Assembly (NCBI RefSeq): GCF_932526225.1
Contig: NC_064047.1
Coordinates: 2,107,501 to 2,169,500, forward strand
Reading direction: 5' to 3'
Origin: Nematostella vectensis
Lineage: Eukaryota; Cnidaria; Anthozoa; Actiniaria; Edwardsiidae
Length of the DNA: 62,000 nt
Both the position numbers and the translations under genes were made by a program. The notes below the pieces were generated by a model, which saw only the letters and a list, made by a program, of their open reading frames with translations, did no database searches and had not been told where the DNA came from. Below, one piece after another: positions 1 through 10,586 of the stretch; within the stretch, counting starts at the first letter, position 1, and each line of letters begins with the position of its first letter.

Positions 1-657
1 TCGAAGGGTTCCCTAAGATGGCTGTTGAAAAAAACCTAATATACCCAACAATGGTTAATCAAATTTTAGTTACTGATTTGGGAACATCTTCGCTAACTGA
101 ATTTATTTATTCTCCACAGGTTTGTACTTGATTACAAGACAACAAGTCATCTATAGAACATCGCAAGTTTGTTATTCTAGTAATGAGACAAAGTAAAATG
201 GCAATCGTGTGGACTATCATCTATTTAATCAGTTAGCGTTTAAGAAGTACTAAGGGCGAAGGCGCTTCTCTATTAGATCTCTTTCGTAGCGAAGCTTTAA
301 AAAGTTGAGTAAAATTAAGTTGAGTTTTCGGAAACCATCGCAATCATCGAAATTTGACAACATTCCAGCCGCCATCTTGGAAGGGCGAAGAATTGGGGTG
401 AGAAAACAAACAATTATGTAAACATTATCCGGGGAGAGAAGCAGGACCAAGAGAATTGGATTGGGATATCCGACAATGGACTGATCCTTCTGTAGCGGGA
501 AGCCTTGAGGATATAAAACAAAGTCTTCATCCAGGATCTTGGAATATGTTTGCATTATCTGGTGATTGTAGAATAAGAAAAATAAGCTACCTATATAAAA
601 GAACTACGCCTGACAGTCAGTGAATCGTTCTGATTAGCTGCAGATTTACTTATCAAT
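1..657. other. AT-rich stretch without recognisable gene
   Basis: I see no convincing coding region or repeat here. The only reading frame of any length (about 100 codons, minus strand, 250-555) has no recognisable domain. It lies just downstream of the GPCR remnant and could include its 3' flank. Confidence 0.4.
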
Positions 658-2045
658 CTAATATTTCAGTTTTTTAAGAAGTGTCCAAAAAGCGGCCATT
701 ACCTCGCGCATGCGCACGAGATAGATGATGGGGTTTGGCGCCGAGTTGAGGTGTATCAGGGTCGTCCCAATATCGCTGATAAACTTCACGACTGCATTGT
801 ACCCAACAAAAAAGTATACAGTTGGTGCAAGGAGTACGTTAACGGAATAAAACGCGAACAATAGGACGATAATAATGTACAGGGTCCTAGAGAATTTCTT
901 GTATTTAATAAGGTTGACGCCTGACATAGCGGTTATCAACGATGGCACTGCGCCAAGATGATCTTGAACAACGCTGCCACCGCCAAGGTTTGACGAGCTG
1001 CTTATGGTCTCGATGCCATTTTCGGGTTCGATTCTAGGGACCCCTTCTTCACTAACATTTGAATGATTCCGAATAGTAGGCCGATGCACTCTGCCGAGCT
1101 GTTTTCCAAAGTTGGATTGAATGCTAGGCTGATTGTTGACGTTGCTAGGCTCGTTGTCGAGGCTGATTTGGTCGCCAAGGTTAAGCTTGTTGCATAAAGT
1201 ATGCTGATTGGGTTGGCATCCAAGGGTTTTAAGGTCAGTAAGGTAGGATTTGTTGCCAAAGTTTGATTGGAAGGATTGATTTCCTATGGCTGTTTGATTA
1301 CCAAAGTCACGCTGCTTGACGAGTTGAGTTTGTTTGCCAAGGTTAGGCTGGTTTCCAAGGTTAGTTTGGTTTCCAAGGTTAGTTTGGTTGCCAAGGTTAG
1401 GCTGGTTGTCAAGGCTAGTTTGGTTGCAAAAGTTAATTTGGTTGCCAAGGCTATTCTGGTTACAAAGGCTAGTTTGGTTGCCAGGTTTGGCTGGTTGTCA
1501 AGGTTAGTTTGGTTACCACGTTCAGTTTGGTCGCAAAAGTTCACCTGGTTACCAAGGCAGGTTTTGTTTTTAAATCCTGGATTATCTTCAAGGTGGAGCT
1601 GAATGTCAATGATAGGGTTAGTTCTGGAAATAGAATTATGACCACAGCTTAGCTTCCTGAAAGCTCTGTGTTTATTTTTACTGTTGCGACCAGGCCATAC
1701 TTCATGGTCGCTATTTCTGTGCATTGACATGATTTGCCGGCCATGACGTCGTATAGCAACACTTCCCGTAACATATGATGATAATGAAGCTTTGCATGAA
1801 ACCAATGGATACAAACAACAGGACGGTTAGCAATATAGAGAACTTGGCTAGCAGTCCTCCCAAGCAGATTGAGAAAACCCAAGCAAAGACCAACGCTATA
1901 TGACGCGTTTTCCGGCAACAATAGCCGTGTACACAAAAAAAGAAAGAAAAAATATGGTCTTTGAATAAAAGTGAATGAAGCATTAAAGCCGCGTTATCGT
2001 TTTCTTCCGGTCGATAAGGTAAAAATTCCCGATGATTTTTAACAG
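658..2045 (-). pseudogene. Rhodopsin-type GPCR, 3' half, frameshifted
   Basis: Read on the minus strand, this encodes the second half of a seven-transmembrane receptor. A TM4-like segment (IALVFAWVFSI) and a TM5-like segment with a very short second extracellular loop lie near 1780-1900. A long third intracellular loop rich in Asn/Gln repeats follows, then TM6 (TLYIIIVLLFAFYSV, about 850) and TM7 with the class-A signature NPIIY (about 720), ending at 658. Two frame changes are visible: one just after TM5 near 1770, and one near 1490 where a repeat unit has lost a base. TM1-TM3 were not found upstream; the frame runs into non-homologous sequence and a small inserted element at 2236. A short second loop occurs in melanocortin-, cannabinoid- and adenosine-like receptors, but the ligand cannot be told. 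A spliced gene with unusual exons is less likely than a pseudogene. Confidence 0.6.
1320..1570. repeat. 18-bp tandem repeat in the GPCR third loop
   Basis: About 13 imperfect copies of an 18-bp unit resembling GTTAGTTTGGTTGCCAAG. On the minus strand in the receptor frame each unit reads as a six-residue period close to N-L-G-N-Q-T. A one-base loss in one unit near 1490 shifts the frame. Confidence 0.75.
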
Positions 2046-2224
2046 AAAATAAACGCGAAATTTTTCTCAAAATTGTAAAAAGTAATGTGTCTAGTGGAAA
2101 TTGACTTATTCTGTTTTTAAGGTATACGCCTATTTCAAATAAGGTTGCACTCCGAGAATCTGTGTTTTGTAGCCCGCAAGGCTTCTTGGGTATTAAGTTA
2201 ATAAGCAGATAAAGCGTCAATAAA
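2046..2224. other. Upstream flank of GPCR remnant, no gene seen
   Basis: The minus-strand frame stays open but shows no receptor helices. Nothing else was recognised before the inserted element that follows. Confidence 0.3.
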
Positions 2225-2353
2225 ATACAAAACCATCCTCGGGCACACAGGGAGCGTTGCCCAGGGCGTCTTTCAGTGCTCTTTCTTTCTCGCGCGCTCC
2301 CTGTGTGCCCGATCTCCGCGACGCCCTGGGTCCCCGAGGATGATACAAAACCA
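2225..2353. mobile_element. Mini inverted-repeat element, 107 bp, 11-bp target duplication
   Basis: A GC-rich 107-bp insert (2236-2342) sits in AT-rich sequence and is flanked by the perfect 11-bp direct repeat ATACAAAACCA (2225-2235 and 2343-2353). Its ends are inverted (TCCTCGGG and CCGAGGA). Inside, two further complementary pairs are interleaved: CACACAGGGAGCG with its complement, and CCCAGGGCGTC with GACGCCCTGGG. The order is A-B-C-B'-C'-A', so not all stems can form at once. No coding capacity. The long duplication suggests either a transposase that makes 11-bp staggers or target-primed retroposition. Confidence 0.65.
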
Positions 2354-2498
2354 GGTTTCAAAAGCTGTAGAATGCTGGTCCTTGTTCCTACCGCGGGATA
2401 CGACACAGGGAATTAGTCCGGTCGCTTAGTGTTTCAATCTATACATAGCGGATAAAAGCACCAAACTTGGCATAAAGATAGCCAAGAGGATGCTAATA

Positions 2499-4669
2499 AA
2501 TATTGAGACCGGTGCCCACCGGTACCACTTGAGGATTTTGTGTAATAACGGAATAAAAATCAGAAAAAAGCGTCCGTCGTGGGCTACCGGTGGTGAAATT
2601 TCAAAGACCTTGTATTTCCAAAACTAAGGCGAAATATTTGATTGTTTTATTTTGTAGGGGAAATATAACGCTATTTATTAAATATTTCAAGATAAAACTG
2701 TCGTTGGCTGCATTAAAACGCTTTATTTAAAAGAACAAGTTTTCAAAGCTAGACCCAATCCCCCTCATGGTTATCCGAGATGGGGGCCTATATTGGCACA
2801 GTATACGCTGTAAATACCTTATAAAATCGCGTATTTTAGGTAAAAAAAGCTCATTCTTGCTGTATCAAGCTCGTTCTTGATGTATCAAAGATGTAGGTTA
2901 TACAGTGTGTATAACCTACTAAATATGTAACTTTGTCTTGATTTTAAATTTATTTCTTCTAAATCTGCGATTAATCGCAATTATCGGGTATTTTGACGTT
3001 GACTTAATAAAAATCGGTAGAGATGGATTTAATAAGGGGGCTTTGTAAGTGTCTGTCAACTAGACACCAAGGACCAACGAGATGCTTTAGATCTGCCTCC
3101 TCAATCAAAGTTATTAGATTGTGATGCTTGAGAATATGAGAGAATTTAGATGTTCAGCATTAGAAACTCTGTCGAAAAAAGCGTAAAATGGCACAGGAAT
3201 TGTCACAAATTTGCGGTATTAATGCTCGAAAGCACTTAACTGCCTACGTGTGCATCATAGTAATGAGGTTGAACGTATCGCATGCTTTTAACAGGATAGC
3301 AACCAGCCTCCAACGAATCGCCGAGAAATAGAGAACTATTTTATTATCTTAAAGATGTCTTAATGATGACCTCAGGGATGGAAAAAGCTGTGGAGCATAA
3401 GAAAAGGAAAGGTCTCCAGGAAGCGAGAGAGGATGATAAAAAATTATAGAGCTTTTCCCAGGCTTATAGAATATAATATATTAACAGATTATATATAAAT
3501 GGAGGCTGTTGAAAATGGTGCGTACCTTTTTTTTCTGATGTCCGAGCTCCACAATGCACATGAGACACGCTTGGGAGATTTTGGGAATGGGAAAACCTTT
3601 AAACGTTTTCTACTAAAGGACAGAGTTTTAGAGGCTTTTCCTAAGGCGCGGATCAGTGATCGGCGGATCGTTATTGTAATGTAGGGAAAAAAGTTATTCT
3701 GAAAGAAACTGAAAGAGCCTTTTCAGAATGATGCGTGCACGCTAGCTTGTGCGCAGAGTCCGCGGGGATTTCTTTTCTCAAACAGAGGGTTTTTTTACTT
3801 TCTCAGGGACGTTTTCTTCGAGGTGCTGAAAAAACGACGGTGCTATAAGCAAGTGTACAAAAATCCTAGTGTTGACGGTACACGCGTCAACCTTAGGAGA
3901 GGACACGTTTAGCCCCAAACCTGACGTAAGCAAGAATTATTCTACTATTCTAACGATCAGAAGGTTTTGAGCGCCATATCTCTAGACGCCAGCCACCAAT
4001 GCCGATCTATATTAGTTTGAAATTCATTTTTTATTCTACAAAATGAAAATATTAATCATGGAACGCTATTAGCTAGGGTTTTCGGCTACTTATTTTAAAA
4101 ATAACATAGGGCCTTAACAAAAAGATAAACAAATTATTTGAGTTGTCATGGTATATTTTATCAACGCACAACAGGCCATGAAAAATCTCCCTCATCGGTA
4201 GCGGATTTTGTTCCTGCTGACGGGCCTATTAATTACAGCCGCGCTGGTTGAATTAAGCTCTGTAGCCCTTAATATAATACTTAGAGAACTCATTGAAAGA
4301 AAATTTCTAGGAAAATTTATGTGCACCACCTATTTTTTGCTTATTTGATGAACGAAAATCAGTCATATTTGCATGTTAGCAAGAGGGATGTAAAAAAAAG
4401 CCGCGTGGGACCTGGGTTCCAGTAGGCTTTCCTTCTTCTTCAAATGTAGCTTTTTATAGCTATTTATATATTTTTTTGGCTCGGAATGCGATAGAATACA
4501 GCTTAAATGATATAAATCGTTTTCAAATATTTGAGTTTTGATCTTTTTTGTCTCATAAAAAGGTATGAAAATCTTACCACATTGTACCCGCAACACCAGA
4601 TTTAAAAAAAATAATTGCTTTTTATCTATGGATCCGCGAATGGTACCGGTGGGCACCGGTCTCAATATT
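2499..4669. mobile_element. 2.17-kb segment bounded by a perfect 29-bp inverted repeat
   Basis: Positions 2499-2527 and 4641-4669 are perfect inverted copies (outer bases AATATTGAGACC). The interior has no convincing ORF; the longest, about 60 codons at 3499, has no recognisable domain. The right end abuts the point where the BEL/Pao LTR similarity stops (about 4675), as expected for an insertion into that LTR. A target duplication is not clear. Probably a non-autonomous DNA transposon. Confidence 0.5.
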
Positions 4670-4674
4670 GATTA

Positions 4675-4805
4675 CCATCACGCGCTTACATAATTGGATC
4701 ACGATAGCTAATTACAACATGATTCGGGTGACTCCCTTTTAGATATAATTTCCATCAATCAAGATCTTTTAATTATTACAAATACCCTAAGAATATTCCC
4801 CGACA
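4675..4805 (-). repeat. BEL/Pao 3' LTR remnant (copy A)
   Basis: 131 bp also present at 9858-9988. On the minus strand it begins TGTCGGGGAATATTC, a typical LTR start, immediately after a purine tract. Similarity to the other LTR ends where the 29-bp inverted repeat begins, so the rest of this LTR is missing or displaced. Confidence 0.65.
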
Positions 4806-4816
4806 CTCTCCCCCCC
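4806..4816 (-). other. Polypurine tract of BEL/Pao element
   Basis: Minus strand GGGGGGGAGAG directly precedes the LTR start TGTCGGGG. This is the expected plus-strand primer position for an LTR retrotransposon. The same tract is at 10567-10577 in copy B. Confidence 0.6.
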
Positions 4817-4825
4817 TTGACCCGT

Positions 4826-7664
4826 TTACGAGTCAAGCATCGAGCGGGTTTTCCATTCATCTAATGCAACATTGCGCCTTGTTAAAACCCTTGTTTCAGC
4901 ATTGCACGCCCCTTCATTATTAACAATCAGCGGGCGCTCAGCTTCCCCGTCGCTTCTTACCTCAATGGGATAAAGTTTTTGTACAGGACGGCTCAAGTGT
5001 AAAGGTCTTCCCTTCACGATAACTCGCACTTTCGCCCCGCGGACAATGTTATCTCTCCCTCTCAATAGCTTCTCTACTACTGCCATTTTCCACTCGTTTC
5101 TCTTTTTTCCTTCCTGGAATACTGTAACCACGTCTCCTACCTCAACTGTAACTTCTCGCTGTCTACCGCGTTTACTGCGATGAAACTCTCTTAGATTAGC
5201 CAGTACTCTTTCCTCCACCTCTCTCAAAAATGCGTTAGTTTAGTACTCAGATACTTAAACCTGGCATTACAACTCGGCTGCTCCCTCACATCGTCTGGCT
5301 CTATTACTGCGTCAGGTAAACTTACTATTTGCCGCCCGTATATAAGGTGTAAGGGTGTCAGCACCTCATCTGTCTCGTAATACTCGTAAGTCAAGGGACG
5401 GCAATTCAGTGTTGCCTCAACCTCTGTCAACATAGTTACTAGCCCGTCATGTGTTAACTTGGCATTTCCCAAAACCTTCCTGAGACTCTGCTTTACATTC
5501 CCTACCATTCGCTCAAAAAATCCTCCCAACCATGGGGGCCTCTCTAGGTTTAACTTCCAGTCGATTCGTTGGTCGCTCAGGTGTGCTCTTACCTCTGGGT
5601 GGTTGAGAAGTTTCATCAACGCCTTCCTCGCTGCCTTAAACGTCTTAGCGTTGTCTGAGAGGATTAGGCTTGGCGCTCCACGTCTAGCAATAAACTTCCT
5701 AAGGCATCGTCTAAACGTTGACGCTTCCATGTCTTCTACCAGCCCTAAATGTACCGCCCTAGTGACACAGCAGGTAAACAATGTAATATACACCTTACTC
5801 ATGCCTCCAGTGGACGTAACAAAGAGTGGACCTGCAAAATCCAAACCTACCTTGGAAGCCTTGGAAAATGGTGGTGCTTCCTGCACCCTGACCTCTGGCA
5901 AAGCGGCCTCTGCGGGTGTGCTTTTTAAAGGTCTTAAAAGACCTCCCCATTGTCTTTTTACATGTCACGCAACCCCCTATGATTCGCTTCACTGCCTGTC
6001 TCGCTCTCGGTACCCAGTACCTAGCCCTAAGTTCTGCTAGCGTCGCCCTCAGTCCACTATGTAGCACTCGCTACACCCTCCCCCCGTTTTGCTCTGAGAT
6101 TGCTTACAAATCGTCTTTACCCAGGCAGTTACTTTCACCAACCTGTTAAGCTCACTATACCGATTGATGTCCCGATTGATCACCCTCTCGCCATACTCGG
6201 CTCTTCACTCACCTCAACGCTCAAGGCGGTCGCGGTCTTCTTCTCTTCTACTAGACTCTCAGGGGTCTGTGCTTCCCCTACAAGGGCGGGTGGCCACTCA
6301 CTCTCTGGTTGCGACAGCCATTTCGGCCCATTTCACCAGAGTTCTGACTCTTTAAAACTCGACGCAATCGCCCCCCCCTGGACCCTATGTCTGCCGGGTT
6401 TACCTCTCCAGGGCAGTGTCTCCAGACAGCCCGCCCCGTGATATCAAGAATCTGGTTAACCCGATGCCTCACAAACTGCTTCCACTCACTTGGTTTTGTA
6501 TCCAGTAGTGCCGTCATGCTGTCCGCCCAATACGATACTCCCCATATTTCCACCTGCGCGCCCAGCGCTTTCTTGACTATCTCTTCCAACTGCGCTAATA
6601 TAAGCGAGGACATCAATTCTAGTCTGGCTGAGCTCTTTCAGAGGCGCTATTCTAGTCTTGCTGGCTACGAGCCTAACATGCCGTGACCCGTACACAACTG
6701 CGCAAAATACACAACTGCGCAAAGCCTTAGCGCTCGCGTCCCCGAATCCATGCAAATAGCACTCTGTCACGTCTTCCACTGGATGGTCGTAAAGACACCG
6801 CTCTACTTTGACCTCTCTCGCACTCTCAAGCTCTGACAACCACTTCTCCCATCTAACCCTTTGCTCGCCGCTATATAAGTGGATCGTCCGAATCTAGGTT
6901 TGCCGCGCACAATTCCTGAAAAAGCATCTTCATACTTACCATCAATGGACTACACAGTCCCAAAGGATCAAATAAACTCGAATAAACACTAAGCGAGCGG
7001 CGTTTGCTCGGTTCGCTCTCTTTCGCTTTCTTACGCAAGGTTCTCAAAATTAAGGTGCAAAGTGTCTGTATCACAATCCCAAGGCAATCCCCAGGCAATC
7101 CCAAGAACCTTTTGTGTGTGTTTTTGCCCGTTCCCACCTGATAACGACGCCTTCGCGTACGTCTGCTCGTCTGATTCTGGTGTTTTGTTTACTGTCGCAT
7201 TCTCTACTCGACCTATTCTGTCTCTCAGCTCTTTGCTGTTTGTCTGCCACTTACGTAAGCTGAATCCTCCCTCAGCCATTCGATACATAGACTTCTGATA
7301 GAGCTCAAACGCCTCCTCTGCGGTATTTTCTCCCGTTACTAAGTCGTCTACATAAAACCCGTGTTTCATTTTGTCCACAAACCTCGGGTCCTCGTTAACG
7401 TACCTGTTCAAATGGTGCCTGATCGTTCCGTTTAGCAGAAACGGCGATGCGTTCAATTCAAACACAACCCGACAAAATCTATAAATCTTACGATCCTTAT
7501 CGTCTAGGTCATCAATCCAGAGGAACCGCAAAAAATCCCGATCCCCCTAATCTACAAGGACATTCAAAAAGGCCTTCTCGATATCTCCAACTAGTGCGAT
7601 TCTATTCTCTCTGAATCTTAACAGAATGTCAAACAAAAAAGGATTCAGCGGACATTTTACACCA
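4826..7664 (-). pseudogene. pol: BEL/Pao retrotransposon pol (copy A), broken
   Basis: Minus-strand order of domains is that of Pao/BEL pol. Reverse transcriptase runs from about 7664 to 6880, with YVDD near 7345. An RNase H-like region lies at about 6840-6280, an integrase zinc-binding region with CVTC near 5970, and the integrase core at 5901-5224 (GLDFAGP, LSDNAKTF and a downstream GGFFERMVG supply the acidic residues). A basic C-terminal domain of the DUF5641 type follows (5227-4826). An in-frame stop lies near 7548, the frame changes near 7040, and further shifts break the RNase H and zinc regions. Gag and protease are absent; sequence upstream of 7664 is unrelated repeats. The copy is dead. 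Confidence 0.85.
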
Positions 7665-7794
7665 ACAATGGACATTTAACTTAGCTTAACTGAAGACTTT
7701 TTTGGTTTTGTCTTTTAATGATTTTTGCTGATTTCTAATCAGCTGGTCCATTTTCCATTGGCATTCCAGGTAACACCTCGATCGACTACAGTCG

Positions 7795-8660
7795 AAGCGA
7801 CCGCTCTCGTAAGCGACCAGCCCCGATAACGACCACGATCACGAATCACCGATGGAATTGTCACACAAACTTTGTAATTCTAAGCTCTTGTAAGCGACCA
7901 ACTTATCGGTGCGACCAGTTCCGTTAACGACCACTATTCCAAAACACCAACTGAGATTTTCTTTTATTTTTAAGCTCTCTTAAGCGACCACAAGGATTTT
8001 TGGCTTTACAACATTAGTCAACACCTGATAAACATCAAATCCAATGCATGCTGAAATCACATATAAAGCGGAAATGTTGTAGTGTTTCACAAAAGTTGCC
8101 TTTCCAGTAGGTAACCATTAAAGAATTTCATAATTTCAATTTTCTAACTTCAATTTCAACCATGGGATTGACATTTCTTTGTCTCCAGAAAATGTGTAAA
8201 TGCAAGAAATCTCTAGTCCATTGCCAGCTCCACGATTTATCCTTTTCCAGTTACAATAGCCATCCACTTGATTGTTGCACGCTTTAGAAATCGGCTAACA
8301 AAAGACGCCATGTGATCGTCGTAGACGCAGAATATATTCTAATGACGAAAAGCTTAAGTCGTCGATATAAACGAGCAATAACGAGCTATGCGTAGATTCA
8401 ATTGCTATTAAATAAAAGAAGTCACTCTCATGATAATTCAAATACCTTTTAAAATCAAGCAATAAACGAAAATATTACAGCGTTGTTATTCGATAACTTT
8501 TAGATTCCATTTTAATTAAGCTCCCGTAAGCGACCAACACCTATTGTTCAAGTTTTTGGCGCCCAGTAGTCGCTTATAAGAGCAAGCTCTCGTAAAAGAC
8601 CAGCTCCGTTAACGACCACAATTCTCAGTTCCCAAGGTGGTCGCTTACGAAAGCTTTAAC
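7795..8660. mobile_element. Repeat cluster with TAAGCGACCA motifs, likely non-autonomous DNA transposon
   Basis: The motifs TAAGCGACCA and TTAACGACCAC, often preceded by GCTCTCG, recur at about 7812, 7890, 7975, 8521 and 8590. Inverted copies occur at about 8568 and 8637. Their concentration at the two ends with opposite orientation at the right edge suggests complex terminal inverted repeats. No ORF inside. Duplicated in copy B at 13533-14400. Confidence 0.5.
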
Positions 8661-8725
8661 TGTAATCCCAATACCTGTCAGAATAATGACAACAATAAAA
8701 GCAAAATGCGAAAGTTTGTATCATT

Positions 8726-8761
8726 TAAGGGCTTGATTCACAATGTTGAATCAAGCCCTTA
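8726..8761. repeat. Hairpin, 15-bp stem and 6-base loop
   Basis: TAAGGGCTTGATTCA and its exact complement flank CAATGT. The copy-B equivalent near 14468 carries one mismatch. Function unknown. Confidence 0.6.
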
Positions 8762-9143
8762 CACAAAGTCTACAGCGGGCCGGAATTAATTTGGTTCTAT
8801 ATGATTATTTATGAGTTTCTTAATAATTTAATAACTCGGGTGTTAATTAGCAAAAAAAATATGACAGAGCAATTCTATGGCTACCCTGATCGCGTTTAAA
8901 AAAAAAACATATTATGATCATTTTGAGATACAATGTCCAATTCCACGGACGAATCACACCAGTTTTTGAAAAAAGCGCGCTGTTTTACTGTGTTTCAAAG
9001 AAAAACTTGACTTTACTAATTTGTGTGTTATTTATAAGTGATCATACGATTCGTAATTGCGCTTGTGTGCTTTAAATAGAGTCTCAAATTCGCCCTACGG
9101 GCTCGTGCAATTTATGATACTTTTTGAAAAATTACACATGAAC

Positions 9144-9165
9144 TAAGAAGTCACGTGACTTCTTA
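9144..9165. repeat. Perfect 22-bp palindrome centred on CACGTG
   Basis: A perfect palindrome whose centre is the E-box CACGTG. It is repeated at 14886-14907 in copy B, where a deletion of about 585 bp starts directly after it. Confidence 0.7.
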
Positions 9166-9857
9166 TTTCAAGTCGCCTCTTCCAGAAGTCGGAGTCGTTT
9201 AACTGTGAAGTAAAACGAAAAAAGCCCGCTTAATAAGGACACCCCGACAATACGGAAACTTATGAAAGTCCCGAGGGTGTCCGGGGTTCCACTGTATATA
9301 TATTTTTAGAAGGGTTTTATTTATTTAATTTGTCAAATGTTGTTTATTCCTTTTTCTGTTTTTGTTTTATCTCTTTTGTTTTCTAAGCCGCTTTCAAACT
9401 ATGAGTTTTAGAAATGTCATGCATAACTTAACAGTGCTTCAAATTCGGATAATTTTAATACAGTTAATTTTAAATGTTGAAAAAAAAAACGCAGAATATA
9501 CAAAGTTCGACCCATGCGTATCAAATTCTTTTGCACTGGTTTATTTTTCTCGCAAATCGACGAAAATCATAAAAAAATAAAAAAGCTCAAGCCGGAATGA
9601 ACTCGCCTAATAGGATATCATGGAAAATCGTAGAACATCGAAAACGAGCTATTCATGTCTTTTGCGTCGTTGTGATATTCAAAGATATCTTTGAATTTCA
9701 AAAAGTGGGATTTCGCACCTTTCTTTTCTTCATTTGGATTTATTGCGATTTTCTGAGATATTCCAGGATATTACAGAAACTCGACTATTATCGCAAAAAG
9801 TGACTTTTCATTTCGCACGGGTACGTCATTGACCTTCCTAGGCTTATCCAATTACAA

Positions 9858-9988
9858 CCATCACGCGCTTACACAATTGGATCACGATAGCTAATTACAA
9901 CATGATTCGGATGACTCCCTCCTAGATATAATTTCCCTCAATCAAGATCTTTTAATTATTACAAATACCCTAAGAATATTCCCCGACA
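9858..9988 (-). repeat. BEL/Pao 5' LTR remnant (copy A)
   Basis: Matches 4675-4805. It ends at 9988 against ATAACACC..., sequence that also precedes the PAN exon of gene copy 2 (near 36650) without an LTR. This marks the insertion boundary of the retrotransposon upstream of the host exon. Confidence 0.6.
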
Positions 9989-10051
9989 ATAACACCTTTA
10001 ATAATTTAAACCCCCGCATTTACCGTTAGTAGTCATATCGTATCGGCAATT

Positions 10052-10206
10052 ATGGGGATAGCAAGCTTAATCCTTCGTCTGCATATCTTTATGATTTTCT
10101 TTTCGTTTGAAGTATCTTCTCAAACTTGCTCAGTTAAATCCACCCCAAAAGAGAGACCCACCAAAAAGTTCAACAAATTTGAAAAATCGTTTCTTAACGG
10201 TACCGT
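10052..10206 (+). pseudogene. Truncated first exon of PAN/fibrinogen-like gene
   Basis: Starts MGIASLILRLHIF and matches the exon at 15207 for about 52 codons, then is cut at 10206 where the second tandem-duplication unit begins. The signal peptide and start of the PAN domain remain; most cysteines and the splice donor are lost. Reading on enters a BEL-flanking repeat. It may still carry the promoter of the intact exon but cannot encode the domain. Confidence 0.85.
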
Positions 10207-10435
10207 TAGCTTTTTATAGCTATTTATATATTTTTTTGGCTCGGAATGCGATAGAATACAGCTTAAATGATATAAATCGTTTTCAAATATTTGAGTTTTG
10301 ATCTTTTTTTGTCTCATAAAAAGGTATGAAAATCTTACCACATTGTACCCGCAACACCAGATTTAAAAAAAATAATTGCTTTTTATCTATGGATCCGCGA
10401 ATGGTACCGGTGGGCACCGGTCTCAATATTGATTA

Positions 10436-10566
10436 CCATCACGCGCTTACATAATTGGATCACGATAGCTAATTACAACATGATTCGGGTGACTCCCTTT
10501 TAGATATAATTTCCATCAATCAAGATCTTTTAATTATTACAAATACCCTAAGAATATTCCCCGACA
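10436..10566 (-). repeat. BEL/Pao 3' LTR remnant (copy B)
   Basis: Duplicate of 4675-4805, again bounded on the left by the 29-bp inverted-repeat copy (10402-10430) and on the right by the polypurine tract (10567-10577). Confidence 0.6.
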
Positions 10567-10586
10567 CTCTCCCCCCCTTGACCCGT

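Larger units (their letters stand above)
4447..10206. repeat. Tandem segmental duplication, copy A
   Basis: This 5.76-kb unit is repeated head-to-tail at 10207-15361 with near identity. It contains the BEL/Pao pol, the repeat-rich region after it, the LTR remnant and the first 155 bases of the host PAN exon. The junction at 10206/10207 joins the middle of that exon to sequence equivalent to 4447, with only TAGC shared at the breakpoint. Confidence 0.9.

Noticed and set aside
5459-6040. Plus-strand frame of 193 codons
   Set aside because: Antisense to the BEL/Pao integrase core; repeated in the second tandem unit only because the DNA is duplicated.
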